From the IMG/VR virus record IMGVR_UViG_3300048592_000328, positions 1 to 39,189 of that record: DNA of 39,189 nucleotides; one strand, given 5' to 3'. A program made the position numbers and the translations under genes. The stretch comes from a virus. Below are positions 7,741-14,020 of the stretch, piece after piece; within the stretch, counting starts at the first letter, position 1; every line of letters begins with the position of its first letter. The notes under the pieces are model-generated. The model made no database searches. It was not told the DNA's origin and was given only the letters and a program-made list of their open reading frames with translations.

Positions 7741-8322
7741 TTAAAAAGCTACTTCGGCGCTAAGGCCGATTGTTTTATTTATTCCGCCAAGCATGCCAAA
7801 AACACCGAGGCCAAAAGAGTCAGTCAAGAATCGAGTATAACCGGCCCCGCCTATTATGCTCTCATATGTGTACGCATCAACTGCGTATGCATCATTCGGG
7901 CTTGATGATGTCTCGATACCATCCTGAGAATATGCACCAAGTACACGAAAAATATTCTTTGGCATAATAGTTTTTTCAACCAATTTCTCAACTGGCTTTT
8001 CGACTACTCTGTCAACCGGGACTTTGACCTCTTTCGTTTTGATAATTGTTCTTGGCGCGGGACACTCGTTTTCTGGACTGTCGGCATCGGCTAGCGTTTT
8101 GCGAAGGTCTGCATTGTCTTTACGCAAATCCGCAATTTCTTTTTTAGCTTTTTCTAATTCTTTTTTGATATCGCTGCAGGGATCGGGATCAGTACATTCG
8201 GCATCCTTTTTGACTAGCTTATATCCTGCAGGCACTTCGTTAGCTTTTGTCATTCCTTCATTGGGACCGCCACCGGCTATGGCTGTTGATGATATGATTA
8301 GTGATATGAGTATTCCTTTCAT
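7741..8322 (-). CDS. Secreted coiled-coil envelope protein with outer-membrane-like C-terminus
   Basis: 193 residues; ATG at 8322 preceded by GAGGAACACCC on its strand. Residues 1-16 are a signal peptide (cleavage near AIA-GG). Residues about 50-80 form a coiled coil (KKELEKAKKEIADLRKDNAD), then a Pro/Val/Lys linker with repeated VEKPVEKLVEK. The last 70 residues look like short beta strands, and the protein ends in aromatic Phe (GLSAEVAF), the usual ending of outer-membrane proteins. It is the last gene of the leftward operon, overlapping the preceding gene by 4 bp. It could be a periplasm-spanning lysis protein or a surface-altering protein. Confidence 0.7.
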   Translation of the reverse strand: MKGILISLIISSTAIAGGGPNEGMTKANEVPAGYKLVKKDAECTDPDPCSDIKKELEKAKKEIADLRKDNADLRKTLADADSPENECPAPRTIIKTKEVKVPVDRVVEKPVEKLVEKTIMPKNIFRVLGAYSQDGIETSSSPNDAYAVDAYTYESIIGGAGYTRFLTDSFGLGVFGMLGGINKTIGLSAEVAF

Positions 8323-8579
8323 GGGTGTTCCTCTTTTGTTTCGGCACGAATTTCAATTTTTTCAATTTGTTCTTTTATGTATTCTTTGCTGAAAAGTTGT
8401 TTGAAAATTTCCTCTAATTCGTCATCAATTTCAATTTCTCCAACCTTAAGAACACAATAAATTGACTTTGTTAAAACATCTAAAGCATGTTGTGGACCTT
8501 TTGTATTATTAACAAGCAATGTTACTATTGATTCGCAAATTTCAGACGAACTCTCCATTTGTTTTTTAGCTTCTTCCAT
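8319..8579 (-). CDS. Small acidic hypothetical protein, 86 aa
   Basis: The start at 8579 is chosen because GAGGG, which overlaps the previous gene's stop, lies about 9 bases upstream; an ATG at 8597 would sit before that site. The product is helical and acidic (MEEAKKQMESSSEICES..., ending RAETKEEHP). No motif recognised. It is tightly packed between the collagen-like lipoprotein and the coiled-coil protein, so it is part of the same operon. Confidence 0.6.
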   Translation of the reverse strand: MEEAKKQMESSSEICESIVTLLVNNTKGPQHALDVLTKSIYCVLKVGEIEIDDELEEIFKQLFSKEYIKEQIEKIEIRAETKEEHP

Positions 8580-8590
8580 TGTATTAACCC

Positions 8591-9205
8591 TCAACATTGG
8601 TCTGGTTTAGGAATGGGCGGCACCGGTACAGGAATCGGTGTTGCCGTGACTGTTACTGTCGGCATAGGTACAGGTTCGGGCTGCACTGTAACCGTAACCG
8701 TTGGCACTGGCACCGGCTCTGGTTGTGGCTTTTGTTGTGTTGGCTTCGGCCATAGGATGCAGTCATCTTGTTGCTGTAATGTCTCATACCATTGTTGTTC
8801 AGTTTGACATGGCCCATAATGTTTGATTCGGAGCTTCTTTATATCATTGATATGAGTTGTAATAGTCTGCCATTTTGTGTCAATACAAGCACACACAACA
8901 AGATATGATTGTGTCGGGCATCGCGGATCTTTCCCGCAATGAGGCCATGGCGGCTGCAGGATGACAATGGGCGGATAAGGAGTGGTGGGCGGGTAAGGGC
9001 TTGGGCTGACCGTTCCCTGCTCTCCTTTGTCGCCTTTGTCTCCCTTCTCTCCCTTATCGCCTGGCAGACCTCTTTCACCTTGTGGACCTTGAAGGCCGGG
9101 ATCGCCTTTGTCACCTTGCTGACCTTTTATTGTTTTGACTTCATCTGTTTTACCGCACGATAGCGCGGCAATGCTTAAAGCAGCGATTGCAATTTTTCTA
9201 ACCAT
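8591..9205 (-). CDS. Collagen-like lipoprotein
   Basis: 204 residues. The N-terminus MVRKIAIAALSIAALSC is a lipoprotein-type signal with Cys17 as the likely lipid site. Residues 28-64 are a Gly-X-Y run of 12 triplets rich in DKG, EKG and ERG, as in bacterial collagen-like proteins that form trimeric stalks. A Pro-rich linker (65-88), a cysteine-containing globular part (Cys90, 96, 105, 107, 133, 149) and a C-terminal Pro/Val/Thr repeat (QPEPVPVPTVTVT at 161, QPEPVPMPTVTVT at 175) follow. It is probably anchored in the host outer membrane and exposed or periplasmic. As a phage accessory gene it may block superinfection or alter the cell surface. Confidence 0.8.
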   Translation of the reverse strand: MVRKIAIAALSIAALSCGKTDEVKTIKGQQGDKGDPGLQGPQGERGLPGDKGEKGDKGDKGEQGTVSPSPYPPTTPYPPIVILQPPWPHCGKDPRCPTQSYLVVCACIDTKWQTITTHINDIKKLRIKHYGPCQTEQQWYETLQQQDDCILWPKPTQQKPQPEPVPVPTVTVTVQPEPVPMPTVTVTATPIPVPVPPIPKPDQC

Positions 9206-9465
9206 TCTTTTGTCATCCTATTTTGACCGTCAAACCATCGATATAGCTGTGAAATATGGCAATCAACATGAAAACTTAGTTGCCTAAGATTACCGTATTT
9301 TGCTATTAATTTCTTGAGGATAGCTGTCGATTCTTTTACATCGACATATCTATCAAATTTATCTTTAAATTGTTTCGCTATCCCTGACTTTGCATAATAT
9401 TTCGAGTCTTTTATCGCTGGATGCTTAAATCGTGTATACGACTTTTCTTTTGATTTCAAGCTCAT
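9175..9465 (-). CDS. Helix-turn-helix DNA-binding protein
   Basis: 96 residues, basic N-terminus. The C-terminal part GNLRQLSFHVDCHISQLYRWFDGQ (about residues 59-82) reads as a Cro/XRE-like helix-turn-helix: a start-of-helix LRQL, a turn near HVDC, and a recognition helix SQLYRWF. The annotated ATG at 9465 has AAGGGG only one base upstream; the in-frame TTG at 9459 has better spacing and may be the true start. It overlaps both neighbours (41 bp with the gene before, 31 bp with the lipoprotein after), so the operon is tightly coupled. It may regulate this leftward operon. Confidence 0.65.
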   Translation of the reverse strand: MSLKSKEKSYTRFKHPAIKDSKYYAKSGIAKQFKDKFDRYVDVKESTAILKKLIAKYGNLRQLSFHVDCHISQLYRWFDGQNRMTKEWLEKLQSLL

Positions 9466-9685
9466 GCCCCTTTATAACAAGTTTATCTCGGTTTATCTCA
9501 TCGTGATTTTCAAGGTACTCTCTAAGTTCTTTCACAGAGTTAAGACATTTAATCACATCAACAACATAAAATTTTGCTCGTTTCCTTGATTCACCTTCAT
9601 CTTCTGCAGCTTTTTCCTCTACAGCTTGTTCTACATTTGCAATCGATTCCCCGAATTCACCGAAAACATCATCTACCTGATTCAT
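9425..9685 (-). CDS. Small acidic protein, first gene of the leftward operon
   Basis: The start at 9685 is supported by AAGGGA about 8 bases upstream; a longer frame from 9793 would overlap the opposite gene and adds a hydrophobic stretch with no ribosome site. The 86-residue product is acidic in its N-terminal half (VEEKAAEDEGES) and basic and helical after that. No family recognised. It diverges from the replication-type gene at 9764, so 9686-9763 must hold promoters for both directions. Confidence 0.6.
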   Translation of the reverse strand: MNQVDDVFGEFGESIANVEQAVEEKAAEDEGESRKRAKFYVVDVIKCLNSVKELREYLENHDEINRDKLVIKGHELEIKRKVVYTI

Positions 9686-9763
9686 TATTTTTTCCCTTGC
9701 AACGTGTTTAAAAAATGAGTAATACATTGCATATACTAATTCGAAAGAAAGGGCAAGAAAAAA

Positions 9764-10081
9764 ATGGGCGATGAAAGCTATTGGCTTCGACATTTTCCGC
9801 TTTATGTTAAATGTGTGATAGAGGATGACAGGCTAAAACCTAGCGACAAAATCATACTAACTTCTCTATACATAAATTCATGTGAGATTAATGCAGAGTT
9901 TATTGCAACAGTTTCTCTATGTGAGCTTTCTATGCAGACTCGAGTATCAGACAGACACATGAGAAAATGCATTAGGTTTCTTGATGAGAATTCCTATATA
10001 GAAAAACGCATGAGAATATCACGCGAGTATGGTTGTGAGTCTAATAGTTACGTTATCAATCTTAAAAAGTATTTTATATGA
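9764..10081 (+). CDS. Replication-type helix-turn-helix protein
   Basis: 105 residues; ATG preceded by AAGAAAGGGC. The order LSMQTRVSDRHMRKCIRFLDENSYI (about residues 56-80) followed by a basic beta-wing (EKRMRISREYGCESNSYVIN) is the winged-helix pattern of phage replication organisers and related helix_turn_helix proteins. N-terminal segment RLKPSDKIILTSLYINS is the usual first helix. At this length it would be a DNA-binding domain without an obvious helicase-loading part. It overlaps the next gene by ATGA. Origin binding or transcriptional control are both possible. Confidence 0.6.
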   Translation: MGDESYWLRHFPLYVKCVIEDDRLKPSDKIILTSLYINSCEINAEFIATVSLCELSMQTRVSDRHMRKCIRFLDENSYIEKRMRISREYGCESNSYVINLKKYFI

Positions 10082-10269
10082 ATCTGCAGGAGTTAATAAA
10101 AAGATATCCCGAATTGGTGCAGTGTCCTAAATTTGGACAGAAGTGGACCTATAAATTTTATTGTGGCAAATGCTTAAAAAAGCACCATAAATGCAAATTT
10201 TCGGATTCTGAATATTTTGAATTGCGAAAATTTTTTGGTGGGATAATAGTGGATAGTCTTAAGGCGTAG
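10078..10269 (+). CDS. Small cysteine-rich protein, 63 aa
   Basis: Starts in an ATGA overlap with the gene before, so it is probably translationally coupled. It has Cys16, a CGKC pair (29-32) and Cys39 next to basic residues (KKHHKCK), which suggests a small zinc site. No family recognised. Confidence 0.6.
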   Translation: MNLQELIKRYPELVQCPKFGQKWTYKFYCGKCLKKHHKCKFSDSEYFELRKFFGGIIVDSLKA

Positions 10270-10378
10270 GGTGGATATCTTGGAAAAAAGATATCTGTAA
10301 AAAAAACAATCCCCCGTTCGTTTGCAGCGATACAGGGGCTAATGCGTTACCGCATGATTTTCGCAAGGAGAATATCTC
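10270..10378 (+). promoter_or_regulatory. Structured leader before the 296-residue gene
   Basis: Two perfect hairpins are visible. GATATCTT (10274-10281) pairs with AAGATATC (10288-10295), and ATGCG (10342-10346) pairs with CGCAT (10351-10355) around a TTAC loop. Between them are CCCCC (10311-10315) and GGGG (10335-10338). AAGGAG follows at about 10365-10370, in the right place for the ATG at 10379. This may be a structured 5' leader, an operator or part of an origin. I see no convincing promoter boxes. Confidence 0.4.
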
Positions 10379-11269
10379 ATGATAGTTGGTATTTTTTCAA
10401 CTCTAAATTTGAAAAACTTCACAAAACATCTTCGTTTTTTCCAACATCGTGAAATTGAACTATTAAATGTTTTGCTTCTCGACTCTCGGTTAAAGTCTGG
10501 TGGGCATGACCTCAGTATCCCGGTCTTTTACGCCAATGGTTCATTAGCATATTCAATGCACCGCTGCATAGAGACGGCTAGACACGCAAAAGAGGGGCTG
10601 CACGCTCGCGGAATCATAACAGTTGATGGTTGTCATTACGATGAATACACGCGATTAGACGCTGCAGGCAACACTGTCAGAGCACGCACGCCGTACACCC
10701 AGAAAATAGAGTTTACCCAGCAGTTCCTTTCGTTCATTCATGATTCAATCAAAAACAAAAAAATAGATACAATGTCAGAACGTCAATTTGGTTATTGTGA
10801 CTCTTACATTGTTAAGCGCGAGAGATTTAGAATTATGGCCCGCCTCAATACGCTCAAACACAAGGCTGGTACGGGATACGAGATGTTAGTAAAAATGGGG
10901 ATAAACCTGTGTAATTCCTGTGATTCAGTACCAGATAAATTGGTATCCCCCCTTACCAATTTCGTTGGCTCATTTATGAATACTCGAAACTCAAATTCCT
11001 TATCTAATAAAAATAAGAACCATGAATTCAGCGACGGCTATCACACTCCCATAAAAGAGAATTTTAAAATCAATTCTCTTCTCACAAGCATAGCTTCGTA
11101 CGCACACAAGACAGTAAAACAATGGACAAAATCGGTTGATGATGTTTGCCACAAAATGCTTGTATCCGGCATGAGTAAAACGGAAGTCGGAAGAGTTATG
11201 ATAAAACAGGGATACGTCAACACGATTGACGAATTCTTGGCGAAGTACTCACCGCCTCAACTCTGTTAG
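10379..11269 (+). CDS. Unrecognised 296-residue early protein, possible replication role
   Basis: ATG preceded by AAGGAG 8 bases away. I recognise no family. The N-terminal 60 residues look like a DNA-binding helical domain (REIELLNVLLLDSRL, then SMHRCIETARHAKEGLHARGIITVDG), resembling a winged helix where a helix leads into ARGIITVDG. The middle has many Lys/Arg and a Cys pair (CNSC, near 178-181); the C-terminal 60 residues include GMSKTEVGRVMIKQGY, which could be a second helix-turn-helix. Position between a replication-type HTH gene and recT makes a replication initiator the first guess, as no other candidate is present in the genome. Confidence 0.6.
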   Translation: MIVGIFSTLNLKNFTKHLRFFQHREIELLNVLLLDSRLKSGGHDLSIPVFYANGSLAYSMHRCIETARHAKEGLHARGIITVDGCHYDEYTRLDAAGNTVRARTPYTQKIEFTQQFLSFIHDSIKNKKIDTMSERQFGYCDSYIVKRERFRIMARLNTLKHKAGTGYEMLVKMGINLCNSCDSVPDKLVSPLTNFVGSFMNTRNSNSLSNKNKNHEFSDGYHTPIKENFKINSLLTSIASYAHKTVKQWTKSVDDVCHKMLVSGMSKTEVGRVMIKQGYVNTIDEFLAKYSPPQLC

Positions 11270-11470
11270 CTTAATTTTTGAGCACTGCAGCATAAATCAG
11301 AAAAAGTGGAATGCCAAATATGCACCGCTATGCCTAAATTTTTGGCATGATGATAAAATCAAGGATCTTGTTCGGGAAAAAAAATCATCGAACTTGCTCC
11401 TTGACGTTGACAATCACGCGAAATAGTGTTAAATACTTTACACAATGAATTTAACACGAAAGGAAAGAAA
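11270..11470 (+). promoter_or_regulatory. Promoter with overlapping 9-bp inverted repeat upstream of recT
   Basis: TTGACA (11407-11412) is followed after 17 bases by TAAATA (11430-11435), a good match to a housekeeping promoter. GTGTTAAAT (11426-11434) and ATTTAACAC (11449-11457) are perfect inverted copies 14 bases apart, the first covering the -10 box, so this is a likely repressor site. The sequence AATAGTGTTA here also occurs upstream of the gene at 13657. Earlier in this gap, ATGCC and GGCAT at about 11330-11350 form a small hairpin. I see no credible gene in 11270-11470. Confidence 0.65.
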
Positions 11471-12331
11471 ATGTCTAACGCTCTAGCTATTTATCAGGAT
11501 TTTAATTCGTTAAAAAACATTGCAACAACACTTGCGCAATCCGACCTTATTCCACCACAATTTTACAAAAAGCCTAGCAACGTGATAATTGCGCTTGAAT
11601 TTGCACACCGTAATGACATAGCACCGTTCCAAGCGATGCAAAGCCTGTTTGTTGTGCATGGGCGCGTGGGCATGACTGCAGCTATGGCAATATCACTCGC
11701 TAATAAGGCAGGCGTGTTTAAGCATCTCAGATACAGGGAGTCAGGAGAAGGTGAAAACCTATCAGTCACGGCAGTAGCTACGCTGCATGATGGCACTGAA
11801 GTTACAAGCACCGTATCTCTACAGACAGCCAAAAAGGCAGGATGGACAAAGAACGCAGTTTACAATTCGATCCCGGAGCAAATGCTTAGATATCGGGCAG
11901 CAGTGTTTCTGATTCGCGCTCATTGGCCCGAAGTACTTTTTGGCATGAGCACGAAAGAGGAGCTTGAGGACGTAGTTGCAGCAAAGACAAACCCCGAAGT
12001 CATCGCAAAACCCGACATCAAAATAATCGAGGCAACGATTGAACCTGAACAGCCACAGCCACAATCTGAACCTCAGAGGCATGTCGAAGTCGAAATATCA
12101 GACAGCGGGGAAGTTGAGTCAGTTGGAAGTGAAAACGATTTTGAACGAGACATAGAAGATTATCGATCCGAAGTTTTGGGCTTTCTCGAATCATGTCCTA
12201 TTGAGTGGTTTCAAAAAATTGGTAAAGACAAGACATCAATGCTATCGGCTATCGAGGCAGAGAAGGATTTGGAGAAGATGAAAGTTATGTATGAGAGAGT
12301 ACAGAAGTACGATAAATTAGCTAATATGTGA
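11471..12331 (+). CDS. recT: RecT-family single-strand annealing protein
   Basis: 286 residues from the ATG at 11471, which has AAAGGAAAG upstream; an earlier in-frame ATG at 11426 lies inside the promoter and is unlikely. The order of conserved blocks is that of RecT-type phage recombinases: LIPPQFYKKPSNVIIALEFA, then PFQAMQSLFVVHGRVGM, KAGVFKHLRY, GWTKNAVYNSIPEQMLRYRA and a final AHWPEVLFGMSTKEELEDV. The C-terminal third is acidic and Pro/Glu rich and probably recruits partners. RecT proteins anneal complementary strands during recombination and concatemer formation. No RecE-type exonuclease gene is visible next to it, so the phage may use a host nuclease. Confidence 0.85.
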   Translation: MSNALAIYQDFNSLKNIATTLAQSDLIPPQFYKKPSNVIIALEFAHRNDIAPFQAMQSLFVVHGRVGMTAAMAISLANKAGVFKHLRYRESGEGENLSVTAVATLHDGTEVTSTVSLQTAKKAGWTKNAVYNSIPEQMLRYRAAVFLIRAHWPEVLFGMSTKEELEDVVAAKTNPEVIAKPDIKIIEATIEPEQPQPQSEPQRHVEVEISDSGEVESVGSENDFERDIEDYRSEVLGFLESCPIEWFQKIGKDKTSMLSAIEAEKDLEKMKVMYERVQKYDKLANM

Positions 12332-12337
12332 GGCGGA

Positions 12338-12523
12338 ATGAAAAAAAACTTTGAAGATACAGATATATCAAGACAGCTTAAAGAATGTTTTGCGCCGTAT
12401 TCTGCATATTTGTATGTTGAAAATTTATGGTATTCAAACAATGAAATAAGAGAAAAACTTGAACAGATTAGGACTGAAGTTGCTTCACATGCAATTTTGA
12501 TTCGTTCAATAATGGAGGAATAA
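12338..12523 (+). CDS. Small hypothetical protein, 61 aa
   Basis: ATG seven bases after the recT stop, with GAGGCGGA upstream. The product is charged and helical (NNEIREKLEQIRTEVASHA), probably one long helix, with a Tyr-rich middle (YSAYLYVENLWY). Cotranscribed with recT. No family recognised. Confidence 0.55.
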   Translation: MKKNFEDTDISRQLKECFAPYSAYLYVENLWYSNNEIREKLEQIRTEVASHAILIRSIMEE

Positions 12524-12529
12524 AAAATA

Positions 12530-12706
12530 ATGGATATTTCAGACAAATCATGCAGCTTTTGCTTATCAAAAGCAGAAAAAAGAGCAGTATTTTTTGGACC
12601 GGGAATAAATGGCAATGAATTTATATGTGAAATATGCATAGCAGAATGCCTAAAAAAAATGTCAGAACATATTGTCAAAAATTTTAAGGTTAAAGAAGAA
12701 AAATAG
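12530..12706 (+). CDS. Stand-alone ClpX-type zinc-binding domain, 58 aa
   Basis: ATG at 12530 preceded by GGAGG 11 bases away; stop TAG at 12704-12706. The sequence SCSFCLSKAEKR...GPGIN...FICEICIAEC matches the N-terminal zinc domain of ClpX (CSFCGKSxxEVxxLIxGPxxxICDECIxLC). The four ligands would be Cys8, 11, 33 and 36. The AAA+ ATPase part that follows in ClpX is absent; the protein ends after a short basic tail. In ClpX this domain dimerises and recruits substrates and adaptors, so a phage copy could compete for them or bind ClpX itself. That role is inferred. Confidence 0.7.
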   Translation: MDISDKSCSFCLSKAEKRAVFFGPGINGNEFICEICIAECLKKMSEHIVKNFKVKEEK

Positions 12707-12713
12707 GAAACAA

Positions 12714-12896
12714 ATGGAATACCGTGAATCAAGATATTTTAACCGCACTGAATGCGATGTCTGCGGAAATCGCGGACCATGTCACTGGTGTGGCAGGGAT
12801 GGACATAAACGCAGCAATGAAAATGCAGAAAAAAGCGATACAAAAATAATTTTTGACTTTTCAAAAAATCCTTTCACTGTTACAGTCTGTGAGTAA
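12714..12896 (+). CDS. Small zinc-finger protein, 60 aa
   Basis: Starts at ATG 12714 with AGGAAA upstream; an earlier in-frame TTG start would overlap the gene before. Residues CDVCGNRGPCHWCGRDGH hold three or four closely spaced Cys/His pairs, a compact zinc knuckle. The rest is polar. It is the last gene before the terminator at 12934. Function unknown. Confidence 0.6.
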   Translation: MEYRESRYFNRTECDVCGNRGPCHWCGRDGHKRSNENAEKSDTKIIFDFSKNPFTVTVCE

Positions 12897-12933
12897 AGAG
12901 CGAGATATTTCTAAAGCAGAAAATCTTTCCGTT

Positions 12934-12968
12934 AAATCCCATGTTGCACAGCGTGGGATTTTTTATTA
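12934..12968 (+). terminator. Intrinsic terminator of the recT operon
   Basis: AAATCCCATG (12934-12943) pairs with CGTGGGATTT (12952-12961), ten pairs with one G-T, around an 8-base loop. The run TTTTTT starts within the stem end and continues as TTTTATTATT. This is a textbook Rho-independent terminator for the rightward early operon. Confidence 0.85.
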
Positions 12969-13033
12969 TGATTGGCATGTGCTTCTATTGGGCAGATTAT
13001 TGATCGACAACGCAATGCAATGACCCATTCGTT

Positions 13034-13068
13034 AAAGGCTATTTCTCCGATAGCCTTTTTTATTTTTG
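13034..13068 (+). terminator. Second intrinsic terminator, overlapping the end of the leftward gene
   Basis: AAAGGCTAT (13034-13042) pairs perfectly with ATAGCCTTT (13050-13058) around a 7-base loop, followed by TTTATTTTT. It is oriented for rightward transcription and overlaps the stop codon region of the leftward gene that ends at 13060. It may end a short transcript that begins after the first terminator, or back up the first terminator. The 65 bases between the two hold no convincing gene. Confidence 0.75.
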
Positions 13069-13578
13069 ACGCTTCTCGGCAAGCCATGCTCTTAACTCTT
13101 CAACGCTCTTTATTGTCCTACTTCCATTATCAAAATTTATGTATTCGCCTCTATTTAACATCGCAATAGCTTCTTCCATGCTCTGTGGTATCGAAGGATT
13201 GTTGAGAAGCTGGACGGCTTTGCTACACTCCGGGCAAAGCTCAAAACGAGATGTAGCAGCATAGTTTGTGGAAAAAATACGCTCGGCCAATATCTGTATC
13301 GGCATACCTGTGTCTATGTCGTAAATGACATAATCACCCGGCTCTAGCTCGGCAACTTTGTCGCCTATCCTGACCTTGCCGCCGATGACCATTAACTTCT
13401 TATCTCTCGGCGGTTGATACGGCGATGTTGGATCATACGAGACACCCATATAAGTTTGAGCAGATGCTTGCACGACTTCTCCCAAAATCTCTTCAACATA
13501 GTTTAGTTTTTTGGAAGGAAACCATTGAACGGCGGTAACTTTTTTCGGAATTCGTATAAATGTATTGATAACATCCAT
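13060..13578 (-). CDS. Conserved phage protein of the 'KPVxxxAxQW ... PGDYIIxG' type, 172 aa
   Basis: ATG at 13578. Residues 10-20 read IPKKVTAVQWF, and residues 60-90 hold GKVRIGDKVAELEPGDYVIYD, followed by ERIFSTNYAAT. This is the layout of a widespread short phage protein family (xKPVxVEAxQW..., then T.EG..xxxPGDYIIKGVxGExYxxxPDIFxxTY), here in a diverged form. A CPEC pair near residue 114 and a C-terminal 60-residue extension (QSMEEAIAMLNRGEYINF) are extra. Family function is unknown. Its promoter must lie in 13579-13656, shared with the rightward paralog. Confidence 0.7.
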   Translation of the reverse strand: MDVINTFIRIPKKVTAVQWFPSKKLNYVEEILGEVVQASAQTYMGVSYDPTSPYQPPRDKKLMVIGGKVRIGDKVAELEPGDYVIYDIDTGMPIQILAERIFSTNYAATSRFELCPECSKAVQLLNNPSIPQSMEEAIAMLNRGEYINFDNGSRTIKSVEELRAWLAEKRQK

Positions 13579-13604
13579 TTTTTACCCCAATATTAGCTTT
13601 AAAC

Positions 13605-13626
13605 TTACATGTAAATAGTGTTACAC
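13605..13626. promoter_or_regulatory. Palindromic operator TTACATGTAA and promoter before the first paralog
   Basis: TTACATGTAA at 13605-13614 is a perfect palindrome in the 78-bp gap between divergent genes. It is followed at 13618 by GTGTTACAC. A candidate promoter for the rightward gene is TTAAAC (about 13599-13604), 17 bases, then TACACT (about 13622-13627), which would put the palindrome between the two boxes. The AATAGTGTTA string is shared with the recT promoter. Confidence 0.55.
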
Positions 13627-13656
13627 TTATCACACACACAACGAAAGGTAAATATT

Positions 13657-13962
13657 ATGGCGGGAAGTATGGGCGATTTTGCCGAACATATTACTAAGCA
13701 ATTGATGTCTGATTTAAACGTGATGGCACGCGCACAGAATCACGATTTTATCGCTCTGACATCACAAAACAGGAGCTTTTCGAGTCGCTGTAGTCAGCAA
13801 ATGGAAAAGCAAGTTGTGGAATTCGATTATCAAGAGTCAATGGCTTTAAGGCCGTTCGATCCAATGGCTTCAAATTTCATGCTGCAGAGTGAACGGCAAA
13901 AAAATAATTCAATTTTGGTGAACGAAGAATTTCTTCTAAAGATTCTATCCCAAAGAAAATGA
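13657..13962 (+). CDS. Unrecognised protein, first of two tandem paralogs, 101 aa
   Basis: Starts at ATG 13657, with GAAAGGT upstream. The product shares about 60 percent of residues with the next gene by eye: HDFIALTSQNRS, QQMEKQVVEFDYQESM, RPFDPMASNFMLQSER and VNEEFLLKIL in the same order. I recognise no family. The protein is polar, without membrane segments, and probably compact and helical at both ends. It has its own palindromic operator site. Candidate roles include host take-over or anti-defence; nothing visible decides this. Confidence 0.65.
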   Translation: MAGSMGDFAEHITKQLMSDLNVMARAQNHDFIALTSQNRSFSSRCSQQMEKQVVEFDYQESMALRPFDPMASNFMLQSERQKNNSILVNEEFLLKILSQRK

Positions 13963-13981
13963 GGTAGAATAGCCATAGGTT

Positions 13982-13995
13982 TTACATGCATGTAA
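13982..13995. promoter_or_regulatory. 14-bp palindrome TTACATGCATGTAA before the second paralog
   Basis: A perfect 14-base palindrome at 13982-13995, 26 bases before the ATG at 14021. It contains the same half-site (TTACATG) as the palindrome before the first paralog. The same regulator probably controls both genes. No clear -35/-10 pair is visible around it. Confidence 0.55.
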
Positions 13996-14020
13996 CATTA
14001 TTTTTTAAAGGGAGATTACT

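Noticed and set aside
8310-8325. A 14-base string (CCTTTCATGGGTGT) shared with 26841-26854
   Set aside because: The left copy overlaps the start codon and ribosome site of a leftward gene; the right copy has no such context, so I treat it as coincidence.
8559-8807. A rightward Gly/Val/Thr-rich frame opposite the lipoprotein
   Set aside because: It is the shadow of the lipoprotein's Pro-Val-Thr repeats.
11226-11426. A 66-residue rightward frame in the gap before recT
   Set aside because: It starts inside the preceding gene without a ribosome site and runs through the promoter region of recT.
12211-12732. A 173-residue leftward frame opposite recT, the 61-residue gene and the ClpX-type finger
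   Set aside because: The rightward genes have ribosome sites and recognisable domains; the leftward frame is hydrophobic with no family signature.
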